A stretch of DNA of 64,000 nucleotides from Microbacterium croceum (GTDB taxonomy: Bacteria > Actinomycetota > Actinomycetes > Actinomycetales > Microbacteriaceae), in contig NZ_JAHWXN010000001.1 of the NCBI RefSeq assembly GCF_023091245.1, positions 2,480,001 through 2,544,000 of the forward strand, written 5' to 3'. Under the pieces are notes generated by a model. That model saw nothing but the letters and a program-made list of their open reading frames with translations. It ran no database searches and was not told where the DNA came from. Both the position numbers and the translations under genes were made by a program. This document shows positions 38,019-46,088 of this stretch, piece after piece (within the stretch, counting starts at the first letter, position 1; each line of letters starts with the position of its first letter).

Positions 38019-38951
38019 GTGTCCTACATCAAGCCCGCCGAGCTCGTCACCCGAATGGTGGATGCCGGCGCCTACAAGATCCAGATGTCCACACGCGACA
38101 CTCTGATCCGCTCCTTCATGGGGGCGGCGTTCCTGACCATCGCCGCGGCCTTCGCTGTCACGGTCTCCACCAACACCGGACAACCGCTTCTGGGCGCGAT
38201 CCTGTTCCCGGTCGGATTCGTGATGCTGTACCTGCTCGGCTACGACCTGTTGACCGGGGTGTTCACGCTCGCTCCCCTCGCCGTGCTCGACAAGCGGCCG
38301 GGGGCGACGGTCGGCGGCGTCCTCCGCAACTGGGGACTCGTGTTCCTGGGCAACTTCGGCGGCGCCTTCCTGGTCGCCGTGCTGATGGCGATCTACTTCA
38401 CCTACGGCTTCACGACCGAACCCAGCGCCGTCGGCCAGGCCATCGCCGAGATCGGCCACGGACGCACCGTCGGCTACGCGGACCATGGCGCCGGTGGCAT
38501 GCTGACCCTCTTCATCCGTGGCGTCCTGTGCAACTGGATGGTGTCCACCGGTGTCGTGCTGGCGATGATCTCCGAGAACGTGCTCGGCAAGATCATCGCG
38601 ATGTGGCTGCCCATCATGCTCTTCTTCTACATGGGGTTCGAGCACTCGATCGTGAACATGTTCCTGTTCCCCTCCGGGCTGCTCCTCGGCGCGGACTTCA
38701 CGATCATGGACTACCTGATCTGGAACGAGGTCCCGACGGTCGTCGGGAACCTGATCGGCGGACTGCTCTTCGTCGGGCTGCCGTTGTACTTCACCTACGG
38801 CCGCACCGCGACGCGCAAGGTGCGGACGCGTCGGGGCACCACGACGGCGAAGACGCACGATACTGCTACGCGCACGATGTCGCCTGCGGACGAGAGCGCG
38901 GTCGTTCCGGTCTCCGTCGGCCGCGCGGCGGAGCCGGCGAACGCGCGCTGA
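38019..38951 (+). CDS. nirC: Formate/nitrite transporter family channel
   Basis: FNT-family pentameric channel; in this setting it probably passes nitrite to the cytoplasmic NirBD. The 310 residues show six hydrophobic segments (residues about 30-260) with the FNT motifs GNFGGAF, LCNWMVSTGVV and GFEHSIVNMF, and a basic, unstructured C-terminal tail. The GTG at 38019 is chosen because GGAGG stands 6 nt before it; an ATG 60 nt earlier has no such site. It converges on the nirBD-cobA-hemD operon. Formate transport cannot be excluded from sequence alone. Confidence 0.88.
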   Translation: MSYIKPAELVTRMVDAGAYKIQMSTRDTLIRSFMGAAFLTIAAAFAVTVSTNTGQPLLGAILFPVGFVMLYLLGYDLLTGVFTLAPLAVLDKRPGATVGGVLRNWGLVFLGNFGGAFLVAVLMAIYFTYGFTTEPSAVGQAIAEIGHGRTVGYADHGAGGMLTLFIRGVLCNWMVSTGVVLAMISENVLGKIIAMWLPIMLFFYMGFEHSIVNMFLFPSGLLLGADFTIMDYLIWNEVPTVVGNLIGGLLFVGLPLYFTYGRTATRKVRTRRGTTTAKTHDTATRTMSPADESAVVPVSVGRAAEPANAR

Positions 38952-38956
38952 GCATG

Positions 38957-38999
38957 ACGGAATCCGGCCTGGTGAGCTTCCTCATCGGGCCGGATCCGT
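38957..38999. terminator. Bidirectional terminator hairpin between nirC and hemD
   Basis: The arms at 38962-38976 and 38981-38995 pair over 15 bp with two wobbles around a CTTC loop. ACGG and CCGT outside extend this to 19 bp with one bulged A. It lies between two convergent stops. No T-run on either side, so it is the long-stem U-less type. Confidence 0.7.
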
Positions 39000-39012
39000 G
39001 TGCTGCGCGCGC

Positions 39013-40140
39013 TCAGTCCTCGGACACGGCGAGACGATAGCCCCGCTTCACGACGGTCTGCACCAGCTCCGCTCCCCCGAGCGATTCGCGCAGTCGTGCC
39101 ACCGCGACCTCCACCGCGTGGCCGTTGCGCTCGGCACCGGGAAGGACCCGAGCGATGTCGGTCCGCGACAGCACGCGTCCCTGCGCGCTGCTGAGTGCCT
39201 CCAAGAGGCCGGCAGACGTGCGGGAGAGCGGCAGGAAACGCCCGTCGAGCACGGCCCCGCCGCTGCGCACTTCGAGCCGACCGAGATCCGTGCGCACCGC
39301 CGGCGCGCGGCCCCCACCGAAGTGCGCGATCACACAGCGCGCCAAGGAGCCCAGACGTCCGCGATCGGCGACGACGGTGTGCAGATCCTGCGCGAACAGG
39401 GGCGCTGCCGTGATCGGTCCGACGGCGGCGAGGAGCAGTCGACCGGATGCCGCGCGACGGCGGATACCCTCGAGCGCCCCCGCCGACGCGGCCACGTCGA
39501 GCCAGGATGCGGCACCGGGCGCCGAGGTGAACAGGACGGCGTCGGCTTCTCCTCCGCCGGCCTGCAGCGTCGAACGCCGCACGACCTCGGGGTCCGGCGG
39601 CGGGCCCCAGCGATACACCGTGACACTCAGCACCTCGGCGCCGGCGCGCGACAGCATCTCGTCGAGCCCATCGGAGCCGGCGCCATGGTGCTGGATGACG
39701 ATCCTCTTGCCGGTCACACCGGACGCCAGAAGATACTCCCCGACCTCCGCCGAGGTCTCCGAGTGCGCCACCCAGTCCGCCATGAAGCCCGCCTGCTGGA
39801 TCGCGCCGTGGGCTTTCGGGCCGCGGGCGACGAAATGCGCATCACGCAGAGCGGTGTCGAGCTCTTCGGCGAGACCGTGCTCGTGCGCAGCATCCATCCA
39901 TCCCCGAAAGCCGACTCCCGTGGTCGCCACCACGATGTCGGGAGGCGTCTCGATGAGCCGAGCGGTACGAGCAAGGAGCTCGGTGTCGTCCGCGTTCGCG
40001 ACGATGCTGAGCGCAGGTGCACGATGGACGGACGCTCCCCGTCGTTCCAGCGCAGTGGCGAGGTCCATCGAACGGCGGTCGGCAGCGACGATGATCGCGC
40101 ATCCGGCAAGTGCCGGATCGAGCACAGCGGGCCCGCTCAC
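39013..40140 (-). CDS. hemD: Uroporphyrinogen-III synthase with C-terminal winged-helix domain
   Basis: Residues 1 to about 260 match HemD, which cyclises hydroxymethylbilane with ring-D inversion (FTSAPGAASWLDVA, LLAAVGPITAAPL). Residues about 275-375 match an OmpR/PhoB-type winged helix (LPLSRTSAGLLEALSSAQGR, VEVAVARLRESLG, VKRGYRLAV). This fusion is known in actinobacteria beside nitrite reductase genes, and the tail suggests a role in transcription control. The GTG overlaps the cobA stop (GTGA). It is last in nirB-nirD-cobA-hemD. A purely regulatory role is possible; catalysis is not proven. Confidence 0.85.
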   Translation of the reverse strand: MSGPAVLDPALAGCAIIVAADRRSMDLATALERRGASVHRAPALSIVANADDTELLARTARLIETPPDIVVATTGVGFRGWMDAAHEHGLAEELDTALRDAHFVARGPKAHGAIQQAGFMADWVAHSETSAEVGEYLLASGVTGKRIVIQHHGAGSDGLDEMLSRAGAEVLSVTVYRWGPPPDPEVVRRSTLQAGGGEADAVLFTSAPGAASWLDVAASAGALEGIRRRAASGRLLLAAVGPITAAPLFAQDLHTVVADRGRLGSLARCVIAHFGGGRAPAVRTDLGRLEVRSGGAVLDGRFLPLSRTSAGLLEALSSAQGRVLSRTDIARVLPGAERNGHAVEVAVARLRESLGGAELVQTVVKRGYRLAVSED

Positions 40141-40970
40141 GCGAGACTCTCGGCGAATCGTGACGTCGTGTGCGACGGCAGGAGCAGCCCCGCTCGCGCG
40201 ACCTCGCCGAACACGAGGACGGCGGGGTTCTGCACCTGCGCGTCGAGGGCGTCGACGACGACCCGACCGAGAGTGCTGCGGAGAGTGCGCTGCTGCGGCG
40301 TGTGCCCGTTCTCCACCACGGCGACGGGCAGGCTGTCCGGCACCCCGTGCGCGAGCGCGCTGGCGGCGATGCGCGGGAGCGTGGTGACCCCCATCAGCAC
40401 GACGGTCGTCACCTCCGGATCTGCAAGCGCCGCCAGGGCGCTCGCCGACAGCGGGCGGTGCCCGTTCACGACGTGCAGCGCGGCTGCCGTCCCCCGGTGG
40501 GTGACCGGGATCCCGGCGGCCTGGGGCACGGCGATCGCGCTGCTGACACCCGGCGTCACACTGACGGGAATGCCTGCCGCCTCGCAGGCGATCACCTCTT
40601 CCCCGCCACGTCCGAACACGAACGGGTCCCCGCCCTTCACCCGGACGACGCGCTTGCCCGCTCTCGCATGGGCCACCAAGAGCTCGTTGATCTCCTCCTG
40701 CGGCACCGGGTGATGTCCTGGGCTCTTCCCGACGTCGATGATCAGGACGTGCGCGCCGAGTTCGGCGCGCAGCTCGTCTCCTGGACCCAGACGATCGACG
40801 ATGACGACATCCGCCTGCAGGAGCAGCCGGTGTGCGCGCACCGTCATGAGGTCCGCGGGGCCGGGCCCACCGCCGATCAGGTCGACACGACCGACCAGCG
40901 CCGGCGCGGGAGTCCCCGCATCCGCCGGCGCGCTCCACCAGTGTCCGAGGAGTCCGCGCGCGCTGATCAT
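40137..40970 (-). CDS. cobA: Uroporphyrinogen-III C-methyltransferase
   Basis: SAM-dependent methylation of uroporphyrinogen III at C2 and C7 to precorrin-2, the entry to siroheme needed by NirB. The 277 residues have the SUMT signatures LIGGGPGPADLMTVRA, KGGDPFVFGRGGEE and VTPGVSSAIAVPQAAGIPVTHR. No dehydrogenase/ferrochelatase (CysG N-half) is fused or nearby, so that step must be elsewhere. The ATG overlaps the nirD stop (ATGA). Confidence 0.95.
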   Translation of the reverse strand: MISARGLLGHWWSAPADAGTPAPALVGRVDLIGGGPGPADLMTVRAHRLLLQADVVIVDRLGPGDELRAELGAHVLIIDVGKSPGHHPVPQEEINELLVAHARAGKRVVRVKGGDPFVFGRGGEEVIACEAAGIPVSVTPGVSSAIAVPQAAGIPVTHRGTAAALHVVNGHRPLSASALAALADPEVTTVVLMGVTTLPRIAASALAHGVPDSLPVAVVENGHTPQQRTLRSTLGRVVVDALDAQVQNPAVLVFGEVARAGLLLPSHTTSRFAESLA

Positions 40971-41335
40971 GACTGCTCCTGCGCGTCCAGGTCGAGAAAC
41001 ACGGAGCCGTCTTCGACCGTGACCTGCCACACCTGGAGCGCCGCATCCGGCTTGCCCTGGGTGTCGAGGCACTCGCCGGTGCGCAGATCGAACACCTGCT
41101 TGTGGAGCGGTGAGGCGACGGTCGGAGCCTCACCGCGCGTACCCACTATCCCCCGCGAGATCACATGGGCGCCGCTGTAGGGGTCGAGGTTGGACACCGC
41201 GTGGATCCGTCCGTCGGCGAGGAGGAAGAGGGCGATCTGCACCGTTCCGAACAGCGCCGCGCGCCCGCGCTCCACCTCGAGGTCCGACACCGCGCACGCG
41301 CGCACCCTCGTCGTCACCGCGGCGGTGCCGCTCAT
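40967..41335 (-). CDS. nirD: Nitrite reductase (NADH) small subunit
   Basis: Small subunit of assimilatory nitrite reductase. The 122 residues have a Rieske-like fold but lack the Cys-His cluster ligands, as expected for NirD: LFLLADGRIHAVSNLDPYSG, then ASPLHKQVFDLRTGECLD. The ATG overlaps the nirB stop (ATGA), which excludes longer readings. Confidence 0.95.
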   Translation of the reverse strand: MSGTAAVTTRVRACAVSDLEVERGRAALFGTVQIALFLLADGRIHAVSNLDPYSGAHVISRGIVGTRGEAPTVASPLHKQVFDLRTGECLDTQGKPDAALQVWQVTVEDGSVFLDLDAQEQS

Positions 41336-43905
41336 CGGCGCACCTCCAACGCGGTGCCGGCGATGAGCACGGAGCGATCGCCCCGCTCCTCCGCCGTCGC
41401 AGGACGGATCTGCCCGCGTTCGGCGACGTACGCGAGCGACGGGTCCGGCGTATCCGCCGCGTTCACGAACGATTCGAAGCGCCTGAGCTTCTCGGGGTCG
41501 CGGAGCGTGGCCGCCCACTCGTCCTCGTACCGCTCGACATGCGTGCGCATGGCGGCGTCGAGGTCAGCGCAGATGCCGAGGCTGTCGTCCAGGATGACCG
41601 CGCGGAGGCCGTCGAGTCCCCCTTCGAACTCCACGCACCACGGTGCCGTGCGCTGCAGCCGATCGGCCGTGCGGATGTAGTACATGAAGAAGCGGTCGAT
41701 CGCCCGGATCAGACCGGCGTCGTCCAGACCGGATGCCAAGAGCTCCGCGTGCCGCGGAGAGAACCCGCCGTTCCCGCCGACGTACATGTTCCATCCGTTC
41801 TCGGTGGCGATCACGCCGACGTCCTTCGAACGGGCCTCCGCGCACTCGCGCGCACACCCCGAGACCCCGAGCTTCAGCTTGTGAGGAGCGCGCAGTCCGC
41901 GATAGCGCAGTTCCAGCTTGACCGCCATCCCGACCGCGTCGAGGACTCCGAACCGACACCAGGTCGATCCGACGCAGGACTTGACCGTCCGCAGCGACTT
42001 CCCGTAGGCGTGCCCCGACTCGAAGCCGGCTTCGACCAGACGCGCCCAGATCAGCGGAAGCTGCTCCAGCCGAGCGCCGAACATGTCGATCCGCTGACCG
42101 CCGGTGATCTTGGTATACAGCGCGAAGTCCTTCGCGACCTGCCCGATCGCGAGGAGACCGTCCGGGGTCACCTCTCCCCCCGGCATGCGCGGGACGACCG
42201 AGTAGGTGCCGTCCTTCTGCATGTTCGCCATGACGTGGTCATTGGTGTCCTGGAGGGTGGCGTTCTCCCCCTCCAGCACGTGTGTGCCGACCAGGACCGA
42301 CAGGATGCTGGCGATCGCCGGCTTGCAGATGTCGCAGCCGCGGCCCTTGCCGAAGCGGTCGATGATCGCGCTGAAGGTCGTCATCTCGGCGACGCGCACC
42401 GCATCGAACAGCTGACGCCGCGACATCTCGAAGTGCTCGCACAGCGCGTGCGAGACCGTCTGTCCGAGCTTCGTCAGCTCCTTTCCGGCGACCTTCTTCA
42501 CCATGAGCACGCAGGACCCGCAGGTCGCGCCGGCCCTGGTGCATCCCTTGACCGCCGCAGCATCGGTGCATCCCTCGTCATGCACGGCGCTGCGGATGCG
42601 TCCCGCCGTGACATTCGAGCACGAGCACACCACGGCGTCGTCGGGGAGCTCTCCGCCAGGCGCCTCGACACCGCCTTCGGGCAGCAGATAGGCAGCCGGA
42701 TCGGTTCCCAGACGGGTGCCGACCAGTGGTCGCAGCGCACCGTATGCCGAGGCGTCACCGACCAGGATGCCGCCGAGCAGGATCTGGGCGTCATCGGAGA
42801 GCACGAGCTTCTTGTAGACACCGGCCACGGGGTCGGTGTAGACCACGTCGAGCGCGTTCGGTGTGAGCGCCATCGCGTCGCCGAAGCTGGCCACGTCGAC
42901 ACCCGAGAGCTTGAGCTTGGCCGACTCGTCATACCCGGGGAAGCTGGCATCGCCGCCGAGCAACCGGGTCGCGACGACCTCTGCCATCGCGAATCCGGGA
43001 GCCACCAGCCCGACGCAGCGGCCGTCGTAGTTCGCGACCTCGCCGATCGCCAGGATGCACGGGTCGGAGGTGGAGCAGCGTTCGTCGATGATGACACCGC
43101 CGCGCGGGTGCACGTCGAGTCCCGCGTTGCGGGCAAGCTCGTCACGCGGCCGCACACCGACGGTGAAGACGACCACGTCGGCGCGCTGGAAGGAGCCATC
43201 CTGGAACTCCAGGGCGGTGACCGCGCCGGATTCGTCGGGGTCGAGTCGGGTCGTGCGGGCGTCGGTGCGCACCGCGATGCCGCGCGCTTCCAACAGCCTC
43301 TTCAGCATCCCGCCACCCGCAGGGTCGAGTTGCGCCGACATCAGTCGATCCGAGTACTGCACGACGGTCGCGTCCACGTCCATGTCCTGAAGCGCTCCCG
43401 CCGCCTCCAGGCCGAGCAGTCCCCCACCGATCACCGCGCCGCGGAGCGGCCGACCGAGCATCTGGGAGCGTCGCTGCACGAATGCGCGCAGCGACTCCAC
43501 GTCGTCCAGGGTGCGGTAGACGAAGCACCCTGGAAGATCGGCTCCGTCGACGACGACCCGCGCCGCATAGGATCCGGTCGCGAGCACGAGCGTGTCGTAG
43601 TCCAGCGTGCGCCGGGAACGTGTCGTCACGGTCCGTGCACTGCGATCGATGCGCAGTACCCGGTCGTTCCGCAGCAGCCGCACGCGATCGTCGTCGAAGA
43701 CCGTGAGGTCCAGCGTGAGATCTTCGGCCGTCGCGCCGGAGAAGTAGCCCGTCAGGCCCACCCGGTCGTAGGGAGCTCGATCTTCGTCACCCACCACCGT
43801 GACACGCACGGGCGTGCCGCCGCGGCTCAACAGACTCTCCACGAAGCGATGCGCCACCATTCCCGCACCGACGACAAGGATCTCGTGAGGTACAGCGTGG
43901 TTCAT
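41332..43905 (-). CDS. nirB: Nitrite reductase (NADH) large subunit
   Basis: Six-electron reduction of nitrite to ammonium with NAD(P)H. Order in the 857 residues: FAD/NAD(P) oxidoreductase domain (GAGMVAHRF near 12, VIGGGLLGLEAAGAL), a BFD-like [2Fe-2S] domain (CSCSNVTAGRI...CTRAGATCGSC, about 435-475), and a sulfite/nitrite reductase domain with siroheme-4Fe4S cysteines in CVGSTWCRFG and GVSGCARECAEA. It heads nirB-nirD-cobA-hemD. A GlnR-like pattern lies 54 nt upstream. Confidence 0.96.
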   Translation of the reverse strand: MNHAVPHEILVVGAGMVAHRFVESLLSRGGTPVRVTVVGDEDRAPYDRVGLTGYFSGATAEDLTLDLTVFDDDRVRLLRNDRVLRIDRSARTVTTRSRRTLDYDTLVLATGSYAARVVVDGADLPGCFVYRTLDDVESLRAFVQRRSQMLGRPLRGAVIGGGLLGLEAAGALQDMDVDATVVQYSDRLMSAQLDPAGGGMLKRLLEARGIAVRTDARTTRLDPDESGAVTALEFQDGSFQRADVVVFTVGVRPRDELARNAGLDVHPRGGVIIDERCSTSDPCILAIGEVANYDGRCVGLVAPGFAMAEVVATRLLGGDASFPGYDESAKLKLSGVDVASFGDAMALTPNALDVVYTDPVAGVYKKLVLSDDAQILLGGILVGDASAYGALRPLVGTRLGTDPAAYLLPEGGVEAPGGELPDDAVVCSCSNVTAGRIRSAVHDEGCTDAAAVKGCTRAGATCGSCVLMVKKVAGKELTKLGQTVSHALCEHFEMSRRQLFDAVRVAEMTTFSAIIDRFGKGRGCDICKPAIASILSVLVGTHVLEGENATLQDTNDHVMANMQKDGTYSVVPRMPGGEVTPDGLLAIGQVAKDFALYTKITGGQRIDMFGARLEQLPLIWARLVEAGFESGHAYGKSLRTVKSCVGSTWCRFGVLDAVGMAVKLELRYRGLRAPHKLKLGVSGCARECAEARSKDVGVIATENGWNMYVGGNGGFSPRHAELLASGLDDAGLIRAIDRFFMYYIRTADRLQRTAPWCVEFEGGLDGLRAVILDDSLGICADLDAAMRTHVERYEDEWAATLRDPEKLRRFESFVNAADTPDPSLAYVAERGQIRPATAEERGDRSVLIAGTALEVRR

Positions 43906-43958
43906 GGAGACTCCCGTCGACAGCAGATGTAGCGTGCTGGCGACGATAGGAGCGGCGT

Positions 43959-43997
43959 GTTAACCGAACGTCACGCGATGTGTTTCCGCCGTCGAAC
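43959..43997 (-). promoter_or_regulatory. GlnR-box-like pattern upstream of nirB
   Basis: On the minus strand: GTTCG-N6-GAAAC-N7-GTGAC-N6-TTAAC. Actinobacterial GlnR sites follow GTnAC-N6-GAAAC repeated; here two half-sites fit exactly (GAAAC, GTGAC), two fit poorly, and one spacer is 7. GlnR controls nirBD in Streptomyces and mycobacteria, so the position is right. The rest of the 216-nt divergent gap holds no gene. Confidence 0.35.
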
Positions 43998-44064
43998 TTT
44001 CTCCTCACAGATCGATAACGGCGTCGTGAACTCGCTCGACCCCACCGGAAGTGTGCGGTCGTAC

Positions 44065-44070
44065 TAGGCT
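44065..44070 (+). promoter_or_regulatory. Candidate -10 element of the DUF349 gene
   Basis: TAGGCT, 51 nt before the GTG start, in the divergent gap with nirB. No clear -35. Confidence 0.3.
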
Positions 44071-44121
44071 GAACCTCGTCCCTTCCGCCTCCCGCGGCCC
44101 TTCCGCGCAAGGAGAATCACT

Positions 44122-45474
44122 GTGTCTGCCACCGATCCCTCGAAGCCGACTCCGCCCGTTCCCGCTCCCCCGGCTGTGCCACTGCCGCGCAAGGTCCCGA
44201 ACCCTGCCGCCGTCGCACCCGTCGTCGCAGCGGCACCCACGACGTCCGACGCCGCCGAATGGGGCCGCGTCGCCGAAGACGGCACGGTCGAGGTACGCGA
44301 AGGCGACGCCTGGCGCGTCGTCGGCCAGTACCCCGACGGCACCCCCGACGAGGCTCTCGCCTATTTCGTGCGCAAGTTCGATGACATCGCCTTCAAGGTG
44401 CACGCCCTCGAGCAGCGCCATCAGGCAGGCGGCGCCGCCGCGAGCGACCTCGTCAAGCAGGCAGGACACGTCCTCGACGAGGTGACCGATGCGGCAGCGG
44501 TCGGCGACCTCGCCGGACTCCGCGAACGGTTGAACGCACTGACCTCGTCGCTCTCCGAGGCCACGGCTCAGGAAGCTCAGCAGGCGAAGGAGCTGATCGA
44601 CCAGGCCATCGCCGAGCGCACGGCTCTCGTCGAGCGCGCAGAGGCGATCGCCGCACGCGACCTCAGCAAGGTGCAGTGGAAGCAGGTGACCGCAGAGCTG
44701 GGCGAGCTGTTCGACGCGTGGCAGGCCCAGCAGCAGAACGGCCCCCGCCTGTCCAAGGGGATCTCGCAGCAGCTCTGGAAGCGATTCCGCGATGCCCGCG
44801 CCATCGTGGACAAGCACCGCCGCGCGTTCTACTCCGAGCTCGATGACGCCCACAAGGCCGCCCGCGACGCCAAGACGCGTCTCGTGGAGCGCGCCGAAGC
44901 CCTCGCCCCGCGTGGCACCGACGGCATCCCCGCCTACCGCACCCTTCTCGACGAGTGGAAGGCCGCGGGGCGCGCCGGTCGCAAGGCCGATGATGCGCTC
45001 TGGGCACGATTCAAGGCTGCCGGCGACGCGCTCTACGCAGCACGGGCCGAGCAGTCCGCCGCAGAGGAAGCCGAGTCGGCCCCCAAGATCGAGGCACGCC
45101 AGGCTCTCCTCGAAGAGGCCAAGGCCGTCGCCGATGAGCCCAACATCAAGCGTGCGCGCTCGTTGCTCACGAACATCCAGCGTCAGTGGGATGAGCAGGG
45201 TCGGATCTTCCCACGCGAGAAGGAGCGCGCCCTCGATGACCGCCTCCGCGTCATCGAGAACGCTCTGAAGGCGCGCGAAGAGGTCGACTGGAAGAAGAAC
45301 AATCCCGAGACCAAGGCACGAGCCAACGACATGAGCTCGCAGCTTCTCGAGGCGATCGAGAAGCTCGAAGCCGAGCTCGCCGCTGCGGAGAAGTCGGGCG
45401 ACAAGAAGGCGGCGAAGGCCGCCGCCGATGCCCTCGAGGCGCGCCGCACCTGGCTCAACGCGCTCGGCGGCTGA
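44122..45474 (+). CDS. DUF349 domain-containing protein
   Basis: A 450-residue cytoplasmic protein. A Pro/Ala-rich N-terminus (1-45) is followed by a short globular part (EDGTVEVREGDAWRVVGQYP) and several helical DUF349 repeats with recurring W-F/K patterns (VQWKQVTAELGELFDAWQ, QQLWKRFRDARAIVDKHRRAFY, DALWARFKAAGDALYAA). The C-terminal end is a coiled coil. The family's function is unknown; it is widespread beside rel in actinobacteria. The GTG has AAGGAG 8 nt upstream. Confidence 0.88.
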   Translation: MSATDPSKPTPPVPAPPAVPLPRKVPNPAAVAPVVAAAPTTSDAAEWGRVAEDGTVEVREGDAWRVVGQYPDGTPDEALAYFVRKFDDIAFKVHALEQRHQAGGAAASDLVKQAGHVLDEVTDAAAVGDLAGLRERLNALTSSLSEATAQEAQQAKELIDQAIAERTALVERAEAIAARDLSKVQWKQVTAELGELFDAWQAQQQNGPRLSKGISQQLWKRFRDARAIVDKHRRAFYSELDDAHKAARDAKTRLVERAEALAPRGTDGIPAYRTLLDEWKAAGRAGRKADDALWARFKAAGDALYAARAEQSAAEEAESAPKIEARQALLEEAKAVADEPNIKRARSLLTNIQRQWDEQGRIFPREKERALDDRLRVIENALKAREEVDWKKNNPETKARANDMSSQLLEAIEKLEAELAAAEKSGDKKAAKAAADALEARRTWLNALGG

Positions 45475-45524
45475 CCTCTCTCCACAGGTCTCGCGAGAGA
45501 TCCCGAGCGCGGGGTGCGCTACGC

Positions 45525-45530
45525 CACACT
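45525..45530 (+). promoter_or_regulatory. Possible -10 element for a leaderless AbiEi-like mRNA
   Basis: CACACT with 6 nt between it and the ATG at 45537 and no ribosome binding site, the same layout as before rarA and jetA. The hexamer itself is a poor match, so this is weak. Confidence 0.25.
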
Positions 45531-45536
45531 GGCGTG

Positions 45537-46088
45537 ATGCATCCCGCGCTCCTGTATGTCCCCGGCCGACGACTCAGTCTCTCCGAGCTCAGCGCGGCGC
45601 GGCTCGACGGGCATGTCGTGGAACTGGGAGATGCGTACATCCCCGCGGATCTCACCGAGAGCGCCGACGTGCGCGCCAGCTCGATCGCCGCGCTCGTGCG
45701 GCCGGGGACCGCCGCCGCCGGCCCCACCGCTGCCTGGATTCACGGCGCCGGCGATACGCCGCCGGCCGTGCACCACATCCGCCGTTCGGTGCCGCGTCGG
45801 GTGCGGCCTCAGCTCAGTAGACGGGTGATCTTCCATGACGGACCGCTGCGTGAGGGCGAAGTCATCCGCCTCGGCGACATCGACGTCGCAACGCCGCTGC
45901 GCACGATGCTCGATCTCGCCACGGGCGTGCACCGGGACCCGCGGTTGCGCGAGTGGATCGAACGTCTCGCTCTCAGCGACCCCGCTCTTGTGACCGAGAG
46001 CATCGACGCCATGACGACGTGGAACCGGGTGCCGGGCAGTCGCATCGGCAGAGCGGTCCTGGAGCGGCTCGCTCTCAGGAGGTCGTGA
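45537..46088 (+). CDS. AbiEi-like antitoxin-family protein, no toxin partner
   Basis: A 183-residue protein resembling the C-terminal part of type IV antitoxin AbiEi proteins common in Microbacteriaceae: AAWIHGAGDTPPAVHHI, VIFHDGPLREGEVIRLGDIDVATPLRTMLDLATG. No AbiEii nucleotidyltransferase toxin is adjacent, so it is an orphan; its role is unknown. A GTG directly before the ATG could also start it. Its last 14 nt overlap the end of rel on the other strand. Family assignment is by remembered pattern only. Confidence 0.7.
   Translation: MHPALLYVPGRRLSLSELSAARLDGHVVELGDAYIPADLTESADVRASSIAALVRPGTAAAGPTAAWIHGAGDTPPAVHHIRRSVPRRVRPQLSRRVIFHDGPLREGEVIRLGDIDVATPLRTMLDLATGVHRDPRLREWIERLALSDPALVTESIDAMTTWNRVPGSRIGRAVLERLALRRS

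Noticed and set aside
45537..46088. Complete type IV AbiE toxin-antitoxin pair
   Set aside because: Only an AbiEi-like protein is present; the next genes are DUF349 and rel, with no AbiEii nucleotidyltransferase.
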